Assembly: GCF_001623525.1 (NCBI RefSeq)
Contig: NZ_CP015225.1
Location: 2,666,001-2,730,000, forward strand
Direction of reading: 5' to 3'
Source of the DNA: Pseudomonas fluorescens
GTDB lineage: Bacteria > Pseudomonadota > Gammaproteobacteria > Pseudomonadales > Pseudomonadaceae
DNA length: 64,000 nucleotides
Shown: positions 46,997 to 56,858 of the stretch, in pieces
Numbering within the stretch: position 1 is the first letter of the stretch
Layout: each line of letters starts with the position of its first letter
The notes under the pieces: model-generated
Seen by the model: the letters and a program-made list of their open reading frames with translations, nothing else
Databases searched by the model: none
What the model was told of the DNA's origin: nothing
Made by a program: the position numbers and the translations under genes

Positions 46997-48904
46997 TCAA
47001 GCGTCCAACTCGGCCCAGCGCTCGACCAATGCATCCAGCTCAGCCTGCAGTTGCTCCAGGTGCGCAATCACCTTGGCGGTTTCGGCAGCAGGTCGCTGGT
47101 AGAACCCGGCGTCAGCCATTTCGGCTTCTACCGCTGCGATCTGCTGCTCCTTCGCGTCGATATCACCCGGCAGCGCTTCCAGCTCGCGCTGCAACTTGTA
47201 GCTGAGCTTTTTCTTCGCTGGGGCTGCGGCGGCGACCGGAGCCGGTTCGGCCTTGACCACCGCTGAATTCAGGTCGGCCTTGCCGGACTTGCTCTCGGTG
47301 ACCCCCAGCAGACGCGGCGAGCCGCCCTGGCGCAGCCAGTCCTGATAACCACCGACGTATTCGCGCACCAGGCCTTCGCCTTCGAACACCAGCGTGCTGG
47401 TGACCACGTTGTCGAGGAATGCCCGGTCGTGACTGACCATCAGGACGGTGCCATTGAAGGTCAACAACACCTCCTCCAGCAATTCCAGGGTTTCCACGTC
47501 CAGGTCGTTGGTCGGCTCGTCGAGCACCAGCAGGTTCGCCGGCTTGCTGAACAACTTGGCCAGCAACAAACGGGCGCGTTCACCGCCCGACAGCGCCTTG
47601 ACCGGCGTGCGGGCACGCTGGGGGCTGAACAGGAAATCGCCGAGGTAGCTCAACACGTGACGGCTCTGGCCATCGATATCGATGAAGTCGCGGCCCTCGG
47701 CCACGTTGTCGATCACGGTCTTTTCCAGGTCCAGCTGATGGCGCAACTGGTCGAAGTAGGCGACGTCGATCTTCGTGCCCTCTTCCACCTTGCCGTTGGT
47801 CGGCACCAGGCCGCCGAGCATCAGCTTGAGCAAAGTGGTCTTGCCGGTACCGTTGGCACCCAGCAGGCCAATGCGATCACCCCGCTGCAGTACCATGGAG
47901 AAGTCCTTGATCAGGAACGGACCGCCAGGGTGGGCGAAACTCACGTTCTCCAGGACCATCACCTGCTTGCCGGACTTGTCAGCGGTGTCCAACTGAATGT
48001 TGGCCTTGCCGGTGCGCTCGCGACGCTCGCTGCGCTCCACGCGCAACGCCTTGAGCGCCCGCACACGGCCTTCGTTGCGGGTGCGACGCGCCTTGATGCC
48101 CTGGCGAATCCAGACTTCTTCCTGGGCCAGCTTCTTGTCGAACAGCGCGTTAGCGGTTTCTTCCGCTGCCAACGCCGCTTCCTTGTGTACCAGGAAGCTG
48201 GCGTAGTCGCCGTTCCAGTCGATCAAGCCGCCGCGGTCCAATTCAAGGATGCGGGTCGCCAGGTTTTGCAGGAAGGAACGGTCGTGGGTGATGAACAGCA
48301 CCGCCCCCTGGAAGTCCTTCAAGGCTTCTTCAAGCCAGGCGATGGCGCCGATGTCCAGGTGGTTGGTCGGTTCGTCGAGCAGCAGCAGGTCCGGCTCGGA
48401 CACCAGGGCCTGGGCCAGCAGGACGCGACGACGCCAGCCGCCGGACAGCTCGGCGAGGGTTTTGTCGGCAGGCAGTTGCAAGCGACTCAGGGTGCTGTCG
48501 ACCAATTGCTGCAACCGCCAGCCATCACGGGCTTCGAGGTCGTGCTGCACATGCATCAACTTGTCCAGGTCAGCGTCGGTGACGATGTTCTGGCTCAGGT
48601 GGTGATACTCGGCCAGTAGCGCGCCGACACCGTCCAGGCCTTCGGCGACCACGTCGAATACGGTCCGCTCGTCGGCCACCGGCAGTTCCTGGGGCAATTC
48701 GCCGATTTTCAGGCCTGGCGCGCGCCAGACCGAGCCGTCATCGGGCTTCTGATCGCCCTTGACCAGCTTCATCATGCTGGACTTGCCAGTGCCGTTGCGG
48801 CCGATGATGCACACCCGCTCACCACGGGCGATCTGCCAGGACACCTTGTCCAACAACGGCATAGCGCCGAAAGCAAGGGACACATCGCTGAATTTGAGCA
48901 GGGT
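46997..48904 (-). CDS. uup: ABC-F ATPase Uup
   Basis: A 635-aa soluble protein with two ABC domains and no membrane part. ABC1: GRNGTGKSSMMKL (~36-48), LSGGWRRRVLLAQAL, LLLDEPTNHLD. An ABC-F linker follows (~235-300, KLAQEEVWIRQGIKARRTRNEGR). ABC2: GANGTGKTTLLKL (~350), LSGGERARLLLAKL, LVLDEPTNDLD. The C-terminal coiled coil (~560-635) is the DNA-binding Uup domain. ABC-F proteins act at the ribosome or, for Uup, also affect transposon excision and branched DNA. ATG 48904 is the conserved start. Confidence 0.93.
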   Translation of the reverse strand, partial: TLLKFSDVSLAFGAMPLLDKVSWQIARGERVCIIGRNGTGKSSMMKLVKGDQKPDDGSVWRAPGLKIGELPQELPVADERTVFDVVAEGLDGVGALLAEYHHLSQNIVTDADLDKLMHVQHDLEARDGWRLQQLVDSTLSRLQLPADKTLAELSGGWRRRVLLAQALVSEPDLLLLDEPTNHLDIGAIAWLEEALKDFQGAVLFITHDRSFLQNLATRILELDRGGLIDWNGDYASFLVHKEAALAAEETANALFDKKLAQEEVWIRQGIKARRTRNEGRVRALKALRVERSERRERTGKANIQLDTADKSGKQVMVLENVSFAHPGGPFLIKDFSMVLQRGDRIGLLGANGTGKTTLLKLMLGGLVPTNGKVEEGTKIDVAYFDQLRHQLDLEKTVIDNVAEGRDFIDIDGQSRHVLSYLGDFLFSPQRARTPVKALSGGERARLLLAKLFSKPANLLVLDEPTNDLDVETLELLEEVLLTFNGTVLMVSHDRAFLDNVVTSTLVFEGEGLVREYVGGYQDWLRQGGSPRLLGVTESKSGKADLNSAVVKAEPAPVAAAAPAKKKLSYKLQRELEALPGDIDAKEQQIAAVEAEMADAGFYQRPAAETAKVIAHLEQLQAELDALVERWAELDA

Positions 48905-49120
48905 CATGAGCTTCTCCAAAAACCGGGCGCGCATTCTACCTGAGATGAGGCCTCAGGGGTCCGCCAATTTCGCCACCGAAGCACTCGGCATAACAAATGT
49001 TGCGAACTTGCACCGACGGCCCTGCAAAGCTTTCGCCGGCTGCTGGCAAAAGGCTAAGCTACAGACAGTTACCCTGGGTTACCCCTTGGGCTTGTCATGT
49101 TTTCTATGCCCGGACGTCTC

Positions 49121-51049
49121 ATGCGCAGTCGCCTTTTCAGTGTTTTATCGTGTCTTTTTGTATGTGCCACTGCCGTTCAATCCGCGCAGGCGGTGGATAT
49201 CTCCACTCAACGCCAATATTACGACGAGGCCAAGCGCGCCTTGGCCAAGGGTGATTCCGGCCCTTACTTTCGCTACAGCCAGGCCCTGCGCGATTATCCG
49301 CTGGAACCCTACCTGGCCTACGACGAATTGACCGCTCGCCTCAAGAGCGCCAGCAACGCCGAAATCGAGAAGTTCCTCGCCGAACACGGTGATCTGCCCC
49401 AGGCCAACTGGATGAAGTTGCGCTGGCTGCGTTGGCTGACCGAGCGCGGTGACTGGGAGACCTTCGTCAAGTATTACGACCCCAAGCTCAATTTCACCGA
49501 ACTGGATTGCCTCAACGCCCAGTACCAGCTCAGCCATGGCTTGAAGGCCGAAGGCTATGCCAATACCGAAAAGCTGTGGCTCTCCGGCAAATCCCAACCC
49601 CAGGCGTGCGATGCCTTGTTCGGCCTATGGGCCTCCCAGGGCCAGTTGACCGAACAGAAACGCTGGGAACGCACAAAACTGGCGGCCCAGGCCCGCAACT
49701 ATCCGCTGGCCAACAGCCTGGTCAGCGGTCTGACCACCCTCGCCCCCCGCGGCAAGCTGCTGGTGGACGTGGCGCAAAAACCCGAGTTGCTCAACCAGCC
49801 CTCGCGCTTCACCCCGGCCGATGAACCCATGTCCGACATCGTCAGCCTCGGCCTGCGTCGCCTGGCTCGCCAGGATCCGGAAAAGGCCATGGCGCTGCTG
49901 GACGGCTACGCCAGCACCATGCATTTTTCCCGTGATGAAAAAGTTGCGATTGCCCGGGAAATCGGCCTGACCCTGGCCAAGCGCTTCGACAGCCGGGCCT
50001 TGGACGTGATGACGAAATACGACCCGGAACTGCGCGATGACACCGTTTCGGAATGGCGCTTGCGCCTGCTGCTGCGCCTGGCCCGCTGGGACGATGCCTA
50101 CCAACTGACCCGTCGCCTGCCCGAGACACTGGCCAGCACCAATCGCTGGCGGTATTGGCAAGCCCGTACGCTGGAACTGGCGCAGCCGCAGAACCCCGAG
50201 GCGCTGGCGCTCTACAAGCACCTGGCCCGTGAACGAGATTTCTATGGCTTCCTGGCCGCCGACCGCTCCCAGTCACCGTACTCGCTCGTCAACAAGCCGC
50301 TGGTGATGAGCCAGGCGCTGATCAACAAAGTGCGCAACACCCCTGGCGTGCGTCGGGCGCTGGAATTTCATGCCCGTGGGGACATCGTCGACGGGCGCCG
50401 CGAGTGGTATCACGTCAGCCGGCATTTCAACCGGGACGAAATGGTTGCCCAGGCGAAACTGGCCTATGACCTGAAGTGGTATTTCCCGGCCATTCGCACC
50501 ATCAGCCAGGCCAAGTACTGGGACGACCTGGACATCCGCTTCCCGATGGCCCACCGCGACACCCTGGTACGCGAAGCCAAGATCCGCGGCTTGCATCCAA
50601 GCTGGGCGTTCGCCATTACCCGCCAGGAAAGCGCCTTCATGGACGACGCCCGCTCCGGCGTCGGCGCCGCCGGCCTGATGCAATTGATGCCTGGCACCGC
50701 CAAGGAAACCGCACGCAAGTTCAGCATTCCCCTGGCCTCACCACAGCAAGTGCTGAACCCGGACAAGAACATCCAGTTGGGCGCGGCCTACCTGAGCCAG
50801 GTTCACAGCCAGTTCAACGGCAACCGCGTCCTCGCCTCGGCGGCCTACAACGCCGGCCCCGGTCGCGTACGCCAGTGGCTGCGCGGCGCCGACCACTTGA
50901 GCTTCGACGTCTGGGTCGAAAGCATTCCTTTCGACGAAACCCGCCAATACGTGCAGAACGTGTTGTCGTACTCGGTGATCTACGGCCAGAAACTCAACTC
51001 GCCGCAACCGCTGGTGGACTGGCATGAGCGGTATTTCGATGATCAGTGA
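49121..51049 (+). CDS. slt: Soluble lytic murein transglycosylase
   Basis: A 642-aa periplasmic enzyme that cleaves MurNAc-GlcNAc bonds, releasing 1,6-anhydromuropeptides. Signal peptide (~1-26, ending AQA), a long helical superhelix ring (~30-450), a linker domain and the SLT catalytic domain (~480-620) with the catalytic Glu in FAITRQESAFMDDARSGVGAAGLMQ and the AAYNAGPGRVRQWL motif. ATG 49121 gives the typical length; an in-frame ATG lies at 49097. NagZ, encoded in this window, acts later in the same recycling route. Confidence 0.94.
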   Translation: MRSRLFSVLSCLFVCATAVQSAQAVDISTQRQYYDEAKRALAKGDSGPYFRYSQALRDYPLEPYLAYDELTARLKSASNAEIEKFLAEHGDLPQANWMKLRWLRWLTERGDWETFVKYYDPKLNFTELDCLNAQYQLSHGLKAEGYANTEKLWLSGKSQPQACDALFGLWASQGQLTEQKRWERTKLAAQARNYPLANSLVSGLTTLAPRGKLLVDVAQKPELLNQPSRFTPADEPMSDIVSLGLRRLARQDPEKAMALLDGYASTMHFSRDEKVAIAREIGLTLAKRFDSRALDVMTKYDPELRDDTVSEWRLRLLLRLARWDDAYQLTRRLPETLASTNRWRYWQARTLELAQPQNPEALALYKHLARERDFYGFLAADRSQSPYSLVNKPLVMSQALINKVRNTPGVRRALEFHARGDIVDGRREWYHVSRHFNRDEMVAQAKLAYDLKWYFPAIRTISQAKYWDDLDIRFPMAHRDTLVREAKIRGLHPSWAFAITRQESAFMDDARSGVGAAGLMQLMPGTAKETARKFSIPLASPQQVLNPDKNIQLGAAYLSQVHSQFNGNRVLASAAYNAGPGRVRQWLRGADHLSFDVWVESIPFDETRQYVQNVLSYSVIYGQKLNSPQPLVDWHERYFDDQ

Positions 51050-51100
51050 GGGTTAGCGGCAAGCGTTGAGCTTCAAGCGGCAAGCTGTTCCTCAAAAGCA

Positions 51101-51135
51101 AAAAAAGCCCGTATCGAAAGATACGGGCTTTTTTT
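51101..51135. terminator. Bidirectional terminator after slt
   Basis: AAAAAAGCCCGTATC / GATACGGGCTTTTTT around a GAAA tetraloop, between convergent genes. Confidence 0.95.
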
Positions 51136-51167
51136 GATCGGTTGTCTGGACCTTTCGGGAGCAGTTC

Positions 51168-52949
51168 TCAGTCAGCTGTCGACTCCAGCCCCACATTGAA
51201 CTGCAACGCCGCCAACCGCGCATACAGCGCATTGCTGGCGACCAGCTCCTGGTGAGTGCCCACGGCAACCACCTTGCCCTGATCCATCACCGCGATCCGG
51301 TCAGCGTTTTTCACCGTGGCCAGGCGGTGGGCGATGACCAGGGTCGTACGGTTTTTCATCAGGTTGGGCAGGGCTTGCTGGATCAGGTGTTCGCTTTGCG
51401 CATCGAGGGCACTGGTGGCTTCGTCCAGCAGCAGGATCGGCGCGTCCACCAGCAATGCCCGGGCGATGGCCAGGCGTTGGCGCTGGCCGCCGGACAGACC
51501 CTGGCCACCGTCGCCCAGGTGGGTCTGGTAGCCGCCGGGCATTTTTTCGATGAAGTCGTGGGCGTGGGCAATCTGCGCAGCCTCACGCACCTGCTCGGAC
51601 GTTGCCCCAGGGTTGCCGTAGCGAATATTCTCTTCGACCGTGCCGAAAAACAGCGCCGGGTTCTGTGAGACCAGGGCGAAGTGGCGGCGCAGGTCCAGCG
51701 GATCGAGTCGAGTCAACGGCACGTCGTCGATCAGGATCTGCCCTTGCACCGGATCGTAGAAGCGCAGCAGCAGGTCATACACCGTTGACTTGCCCGCACC
51801 GGAAGGCCCGACCAGGGCCAGGGTCTCGCCGGCCTTGATGGTCAGGTCGAGACCGTCGACCGCATAACTGTCCGGTCGGGAGGGGTAGGAAAAACGCACG
51901 CCCTCGAGGCGCAGATCGCCCCGAACCCGCTCCGGCAACGTGACAAGGCCTGAGGCCGGCGGCTGGATGATGTTCTGCGAACGCAGTAACTCGGCAATGC
52001 GCTCGGCAGCACCCGCCGCCCGTTGCAACTCGCCGATCACCTCGCTCAGCGTGCCGAAGGCACTGCCGACAATCAGGCTATAGAACACAAATGCCGCCAG
52101 CTCACCGCCGGAAATCCGCCCGGCGATCACATCCATGCCGCCGACCCAGAGCATCACCCCCACCGCACCCAGCACCAGCACGATCACCAGGGTGATCAGC
52201 CAGGCCCGCTGGGCGATGCGCTTGCGGGCAGTGTCGAAAGCCTGCTCCACCGTCACGGAGAATCGTTGTTCGTCCTGGACCTGGTGGTTGTAAGCCTGCA
52301 CGGTCTTGATCTGGCCAAGGGTTTCGGAGACGTAGCTGCCGACGTCGGCAATGCGGTCCTGGCTCTGGCGCGACAAACTGCGCACCCGACGACCAAAGAC
52401 CAGGATCGGCGCCAATACCAGCGGCAGGGCAATCACCACGATACTGGTCAACTTGGGATTGGTGATGAACAGCAGCACGATGCCGCCCACCACCATCAAG
52501 GCGTTGCGCAAAAACAACGACAGCGACGAACCGATCACCGATTGCAGCAAGGTCGTATCGGCGGTCAGCCGCGACTGGATTTCCGAACTACGGTTGTTTT
52601 CATAGAAACCGGGGTGCAAGTACACCAGATGGTTGAAGACCTGCCGCCGGATATCGGCCACCACCCGCTCGCCGATCCAGGAAACCAGGTAAAAACGTGC
52701 AAACGTACCGATCGCCAGCCCCACCACCAGCACCATGAACAGGCCGATGGATTGATTGAGCAGGTGCGGTGAGCGGGTCATGAAGCCCTGGTCCACCAGC
52801 AAGCGGATGCCTTGGCCCATGGACAAGGTAATACCGGCAGTGACAATCAAGGCCAGCAAAGCGCCGGCGACCTGTTTGCGGTAAGGGGCGATGAAGCCGC
52901 TGGCCAGGCGTATGGCACGGCGATGTCGGGAAGAAAGCATCAAGGGCAT
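51168..52949 (-). CDS. ABC exporter, MsbA/BmrA-like half-transporter
   Basis: A 593-aa fused membrane-ATPase protein. Six TM helices (~20-310) with the exporter pattern (GALLALIVTAGITLSMGQG, LSLFLRNALMVVGGIVLLF), then the NBD: Walker A LVGPSGAGKSTVYDLL (~379), LSGGQRQRLAIARALL (~484), Walker B ILLLDEATSALD (~505) and VIAHRLATV. It works as a homodimer; substrates may be lipids or drugs. It may not be the true essential MsbA, as no lpxK neighbour is seen. The first ATG is used, with an ATG three codons later possible. Confidence 0.88.
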   Translation of the reverse strand: MPLMLSSRHRRAIRLASGFIAPYRKQVAGALLALIVTAGITLSMGQGIRLLVDQGFMTRSPHLLNQSIGLFMVLVVGLAIGTFARFYLVSWIGERVVADIRRQVFNHLVYLHPGFYENNRSSEIQSRLTADTTLLQSVIGSSLSLFLRNALMVVGGIVLLFITNPKLTSIVVIALPLVLAPILVFGRRVRSLSRQSQDRIADVGSYVSETLGQIKTVQAYNHQVQDEQRFSVTVEQAFDTARKRIAQRAWLITLVIVLVLGAVGVMLWVGGMDVIAGRISGGELAAFVFYSLIVGSAFGTLSEVIGELQRAAGAAERIAELLRSQNIIQPPASGLVTLPERVRGDLRLEGVRFSYPSRPDSYAVDGLDLTIKAGETLALVGPSGAGKSTVYDLLLRFYDPVQGQILIDDVPLTRLDPLDLRRHFALVSQNPALFFGTVEENIRYGNPGATSEQVREAAQIAHAHDFIEKMPGGYQTHLGDGGQGLSGGQRQRLAIARALLVDAPILLLDEATSALDAQSEHLIQQALPNLMKNRTTLVIAHRLATVKNADRIAVMDQGKVVAVGTHQELVASNALYARLAALQFNVGLESTAD

Positions 52950-53198
52950 CCGATAATGCAGCAGGAAAAAGGCCGGCCAGCGACGCCAAAGCGTAGCGGA
53001 ACCAAGTTGAATCAGAATGAGTCAGGTTAAATATGACCACAACGACTAGAGGCTAGATGTTATCGGTCTAAAGGCTGGCTGGAAACGCAACTGTGTTTCT
53101 GATTGAGTGGAGGTGTCGCCATGAACCTACAAGGAGTGTCATGGCTCGGTCACCTGGCGACATTAAAGTAGGCACACAACCTGATGAGGAGACAGGCC

Positions 53199-53378
53199 AT
53201 GTCCTTGCAACACAGCAGCGACGACAAGATTCAAGTAATCCGCACGCAACCGGACCAGTCTCTGGGCTGCTCGTTCATCGATGCCCAAGGGCGCGAAGTA
53301 CCGATCACCGAAGACATGATCCAAAAAGCCTGCAGCGAGCTGGAAAAACGACTGGTCAAGCCTGCCGAACAAAAGTGA
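53199..53378 (+). CDS. Small conserved Pseudomonas protein (PA1571-like)
   Basis: A 59-aa protein, MSLQHSSDDKIQVIRTQPDQ at its start, then SLGCSFIDAQGREVPITEDMIQKACSELEKRL. A good GAGGAG site sits 7 bases before ATG 53199. It resembles a short protein conserved across Pseudomonas next to pdxB; the family label is from memory. No function known. A short terminator follows. The longer overlapping frame at 53093-53410 is a shadow. Confidence 0.75.
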   Translation: MSLQHSSDDKIQVIRTQPDQSLGCSFIDAQGREVPITEDMIQKACSELEKRLVKPAEQK

Positions 53379-53399
53379 TACAGCCCGTCTTCAATTGGA

Positions 53400-53423
53400 C
53401 CCGACCTTGATGTCGGGTTTTTT
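53400..53423 (+). terminator. Terminator after the 59-aa gene
   Basis: CCCGAC (53400-53405) / GTCGGG (53412-53417) followed by six T. Confidence 0.9.
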
Positions 53424-53448
53424 ATGCCTGTTGATTTTGCAGGAACCT

Positions 53449-53545
53449 GTGGCGAGGGAGCTTGCTCCCGCTCGGCTGCGCAGCAGTCGTCGCTCTTTGG
53501 ATTGGGGTTGCTTCGCAACCCAGCGGGAGCAAGCTCCCTCGCCAC
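53449..53545. repeat. 97-bp REPIN, copy A
   Basis: GTGGCGAGGGAGCTTGCTCC at the left and its complement at the right, with an inner ...CTCGGCTGCGCAGCAG...TTGCTTCGCAACCCAG... loop. Nearly identical to the copies at 54777 (inverted) and 56742 (same direction). Confidence 0.95.
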
Positions 53546-53559
53546 AAGAGCATTTCCCC

Positions 53560-54702
53560 TTAAAGGGCGGTGGCACCCAGCGCCGTCACGATCTGTTGCA
53601 AGGCCGCCGACTGCCCGTCGATACGCACCTTCAGGCTGTCGATTTCCCGCCGCGGTGGGTAGTGCTTGCGCAGGGCATCGAATGCACTGCGTTGCTCGCT
53701 GACCGTTCCAACCAAGCTGCGGCGAAAGTTCGCGTCGTCGCCACGGGGGTCATACACGCTCCTGCACAACACCGCCAAGGCCCAGGCCGGGTCGGTTGCG
53801 GCATCCAGGGTGATGCCACCCAGCCAAGGCCGAGGCAACAGGTCGCTGAGGCTGACTTCAACCGGCCGCTCCAGGAAAGCGCACAAGGCCTGGTAGATCT
53901 GCGCCGTGCCGCGCTGGCGGCCATCGAGGCTGTAACCGGCAATGTGCGGGGTCGCGATCACGCACAAATCGGCCAGGTCCACATCCACGGTGGGTTCCTG
54001 CTCCCAGACATCCAACACCGCTTGCAGGTCCTCACGTTCCAGCAACACTTCGCGTAGCGCGGCGTTGTCGATCACCGGGCCGCGGGCCGCGTTGATCAGC
54101 CAGGTCCCGGGCTTGAGCTGGTTCAGACGCGCCTCGTCGAACAGGTGCCAGGTCGGTTGCTCACCGTCGCGGGTCAACGGTGTGTGCAAGCTGATCACAT
54201 CGCACTGTTCGATGATCTGCTCCAGGCTCATATAGTCGCCCCCCTCGGCAGCCTGACGCGGCGGATCGCAGACCTTCACGGTCCAACCCAACCCCTTGAG
54301 CACCTCGATCAACCGCCCGCCCACTTGGCCTGCGCCGACCACACCGAAGGTTCGTTGCTCAAGTTGCGCACCTTCGATTTCTGCCAGGGTCATCAGGCTG
54401 CCCAGCACATAGTCCACCACGCCACGGGCATTGCAGCCCGGCGCGCTGGCCCAGCGAATACCGGCCTCGGCGAAATAATCCAGGTCCAAGTGATCGGTGC
54501 CGATGGTGCAGGTGCCGACGAAGCGCACCTTGCTGCCCTCCAGCAGAGCCCGATTGATCTGGCTGACCGAACGTACCAGCAGCACGTCGGCTTGCTCGAC
54601 CATCGTCCGGTCGATCCCCCGGCCCGGTACCCGGCGGATTTCGCCGAATCCTTGGAAAAATGCATCAAGCAGGGGGATGTTTTCGTCGGCGACGATCAGC
54701 AT
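53560..54702 (-). CDS. pdxB: Erythronate-4-phosphate dehydrogenase
   Basis: Oxidises 4-phosphoerythronate in the DXP-dependent pathway to pyridoxal phosphate. A 380-aa D-2-hydroxyacid dehydrogenase. It opens [20 protein letters not shown], with NAD site [16 protein letters not shown] (~119-134), catalytic Arg in [10 protein letters not shown] (~210), Glu in [10 protein letters not shown] and His in [12 protein letters not shown] (~256), and a C-terminal PdxB dimerisation domain. ATG 54702 matches the family start; the open frame extending upstream passes into a REPIN. It is flanked by inverted REPINs. Confidence 0.96.
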   Translation of the reverse strand: MLIVADENIPLLDAFFQGFGEIRRVPGRGIDRTMVEQADVLLVRSVSQINRALLEGSKVRFVGTCTIGTDHLDLDYFAEAGIRWASAPGCNARGVVDYVLGSLMTLAEIEGAQLEQRTFGVVGAGQVGGRLIEVLKGLGWTVKVCDPPRQAAEGGDYMSLEQIIEQCDVISLHTPLTRDGEQPTWHLFDEARLNQLKPGTWLINAARGPVIDNAALREVLLEREDLQAVLDVWEQEPTVDVDLADLCVIATPHIAGYSLDGRQRGTAQIYQALCAFLERPVEVSLSDLLPRPWLGGITLDAATDPAWALAVLCRSVYDPRGDDANFRRSLVGTVSEQRSAFDALRKHYPPRREIDSLKVRIDGQSAALQQIVTALGATAL

Positions 54703-54776
54703 GGCAAAGCTCCTTTGGCGGGGTAGGCAGTGTAGGCGTTCCAGTAACTCCGTGCATTCCTTCAGTGAATGCTGTT

Positions 54777-54873
54777 GTGGCGAGGGAGCTTGCTCCCGCT
54801 GGGTTGCGCAGCAACCCCAATCCAAAGAGCGACGACTGCTGCGCAGCCGAGCGGGAGCAAGCTCCCTCGCCAC
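54777..54873. repeat. 97-bp REPIN, copy B (inverted relative to copies A and C)
   Basis: Its reverse complement matches copy A at all but about one position, with the same outer palindromes. Lies between pdxB and the MATE gene; the rest of the 54703-55019 gap has no gene. Confidence 0.95.
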
Positions 54874-55019
54874 GGGTCACCCTGTTCCCGGTCCAAAGAG
54901 TACAGGCTGGATACAAGGGAGCGAGCAATTACAAATCCACAACACAGGTTTTTTCCTGACCACTGCGTCAAGGCGTAGAATTCGCCGCCTTGCGCTTAAT
55001 CTTTTCGGACGCTTTCCCC

Positions 55020-56423
55020 GTGAACCCTGTAATCGATACCCCCACCACCCTCTCCCGCCCGGCCCGCGTTCGCCTGGAACTCAGGACCTTGCTGGCCCTG
55101 GCCTTGCCGATCATGGTGGCGCAACTGGCAACCACCGCCATGGGGTTCGTCGATGCGGTGATGGCCGGTCGCGTCGGCCCACGGGACCTGGCCGCGGTGG
55201 CATTGGGTAACTCGATCTGGGTGCCGGTGTTTCTGTTGATGACCGGCACATTGCTGGCGACCACGCCGAAAGTTGCCCAACGCTTCGGTGCCGGTACGTT
55301 CGCCGAGATCGGCCCGCTGGTGCGCCAGGCGCTGTGGCTGGCATTGGTGGTGGGGTTGATCGCCTCACTGGCGCTGTTCAGCGCCGAACCGATCCTGCAC
55401 ATCATGAATGTCGACCCCGAATTGATTGGCCCATGCATGGAATACCTGCGCGGCATCGGCACGGGCCTGCCAGCCGTGGCGCTGTACCACGTACTGCGCT
55501 GCTTCAGCGACGGCCTGGGACGCACGCGCCCGGCGATGGTGCTGGGGCTGTGCGGGTTGGCGCTGAACATTCCGCTCAATTACATCTTCATCTACGGGCA
55601 CTTGGGCGTGCCCGCCATGGGCGGCGTCGGTTGCGGCTGGGCCACGGCCATCGTGATGTGGGTCATGGCCCTGGGCATGGCCGGTTGGGCCCGCTGGGCA
55701 CCGGCCTATCAGTCGAGCCGGTTGTTCAGCCGTTTCGACTGGCCGCAATGGGCGGTCATCAAGCGCCTGCTGGGCATCGGCCTGCCGATTGGCATCGCGG
55801 TGTTTGCCGAGTCGAGTATTTTCGCAGTGATTGCCCTGCTGATCGGCAGCCTCGGCGCCACGGTGGTGGCCGGGCACCAGATCGCACTGAACTTCAGTTC
55901 CCTGGTGTTCATGATCCCCTACTCCCTGGGCATGGCCGTGACGGTGCGGGTCGGCCAGGCCCTGGGGCGCGCTCAGCCCCGTGAAGCGCGCTTCGCCGCG
56001 GGAGTGGGCATGGGCACGGCGCTGGCCTACGCCTGCCTGTCGGCGAGCCTGATGTTCGCATTGCGCGGCCCCATCGCCGCGATCTATACCGCCGACCCGG
56101 TGGTGATCGAGGTGGCGTCGATGCTGATCGTCTACGCGGCGCTGTTTCAGTTTTCCGATGCGATCCAGGTCACGGCGGCGGGCGCGTTGCGCGGCTATCA
56201 GGACACCCGGGTGACGATGATCCTGACGCTGTTCGCCTATTGGGGTATCGGCCTGCCAGTGGGTTACGCCCTGGGCCTGACCGACTGGCTCGGCGCAGCC
56301 AGCGGCCCGAGCGGGCTGTGGCAGGGTTTGATCGTGGGCTTGAGCTGCGCGGCGCTGATGCTGTCGATCCGTCTGGCCCGCAGCGCGCGCAAGCAGATCC
56401 GCATCAGCCGCTCGACGGATTAA
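55020..56423 (+). CDS. MATE-family multidrug efflux pump (NorM/PmpM type)
   Basis: A 467-aa inner-membrane Na+ or H+-coupled antiporter with 12 TM helices. Family features: [33 protein letters not shown] at TM1, [14 protein letters not shown], and a repeated half with [18 protein letters not shown] (~380) mirroring [17 protein letters not shown] (~155). Likely exports cationic drugs and fluoroquinolones. GTG 55020 is chosen; an upstream TTG (54990) would add ten poorly conserved residues. Its stop overlaps the tusA stop by 3 bases in convergent arrangement. Confidence 0.88.
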   Translation: MNPVIDTPTTLSRPARVRLELRTLLALALPIMVAQLATTAMGFVDAVMAGRVGPRDLAAVALGNSIWVPVFLLMTGTLLATTPKVAQRFGAGTFAEIGPLVRQALWLALVVGLIASLALFSAEPILHIMNVDPELIGPCMEYLRGIGTGLPAVALYHVLRCFSDGLGRTRPAMVLGLCGLALNIPLNYIFIYGHLGVPAMGGVGCGWATAIVMWVMALGMAGWARWAPAYQSSRLFSRFDWPQWAVIKRLLGIGLPIGIAVFAESSIFAVIALLIGSLGATVVAGHQIALNFSSLVFMIPYSLGMAVTVRVGQALGRAQPREARFAAGVGMGTALAYACLSASLMFALRGPIAAIYTADPVVIEVASMLIVYAALFQFSDAIQVTAAGALRGYQDTRVTMILTLFAYWGIGLPVGYALGLTDWLGAASGPSGLWQGLIVGLSCAALMLSIRLARSARKQIRISRSTD

Positions 56424-56671
56424 GCGAGTTTCTTGCGGATCCAGTAGAGGTAGGTACCCGCCTCTTCATGCTGGGCCACCAGTTCGTGGTCCAGGAATAC
56501 GCAAAACTTGGGGATGTCGCGGCGGGTCGAAGGGTCGGTGGCGATCACCTTCAGCAATCCGCCGGGGGCCAGGTCGCGAATGTGCTGATGCAGCATCATC
56601 ACCGGCTCCGGGCAATTGAGACCGGTGGCATCCAGCGTGCCGTCGACCGGTGTATCGTTCATTTCACTCAT
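56420..56671 (-). CDS. tusA: Sulfur carrier protein TusA
   Basis: An 83-aa SirA/TusA-fold protein that accepts sulfur from IscS for 2-thiouridine tRNA modification. The active Cys lies in [19 protein letters not shown] (C20). CAGGAG precedes ATG 56671. Confidence 0.95.
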   Translation of the reverse strand: MSEMNDTPVDGTLDATGLNCPEPVMMLHQHIRDLAPGGLLKVIATDPSTRRDIPKFCVFLDHELVAQHEEAGTYLYWIRKKLA

Positions 56672-56741
56672 GTTCTACTCCTGAAACTGCCCGGCATTGT
56701 CGCGCAATGTCGGCGCCCTTAACAGACCTGCATCCATCCCT

Positions 56742-56838
56742 GTGGCGAGGGAGCTTGCTCCCGCTCGGCTGCGCAGCAGTCGTCGCTCTCTGGATCGGGG
56801 TTGCTTCGCAACCCAGCGGGAGCAAGCTCCCTCGCCAC
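56742..56838. repeat. 97-bp REPIN, copy C
   Basis: Same direction as copy A, with a few substitutions; lies between tusA and rlmM. Confidence 0.94.
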
Positions 56839-56858
56839 AAAAGCTGTTCAAGACAGCA

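Noticed and set aside
53121..53171. 16-residue ORF with a good ribosome site upstream of the 59-aa gene
   Set aside because: Too short to judge; no conservation or regulatory structure visible.
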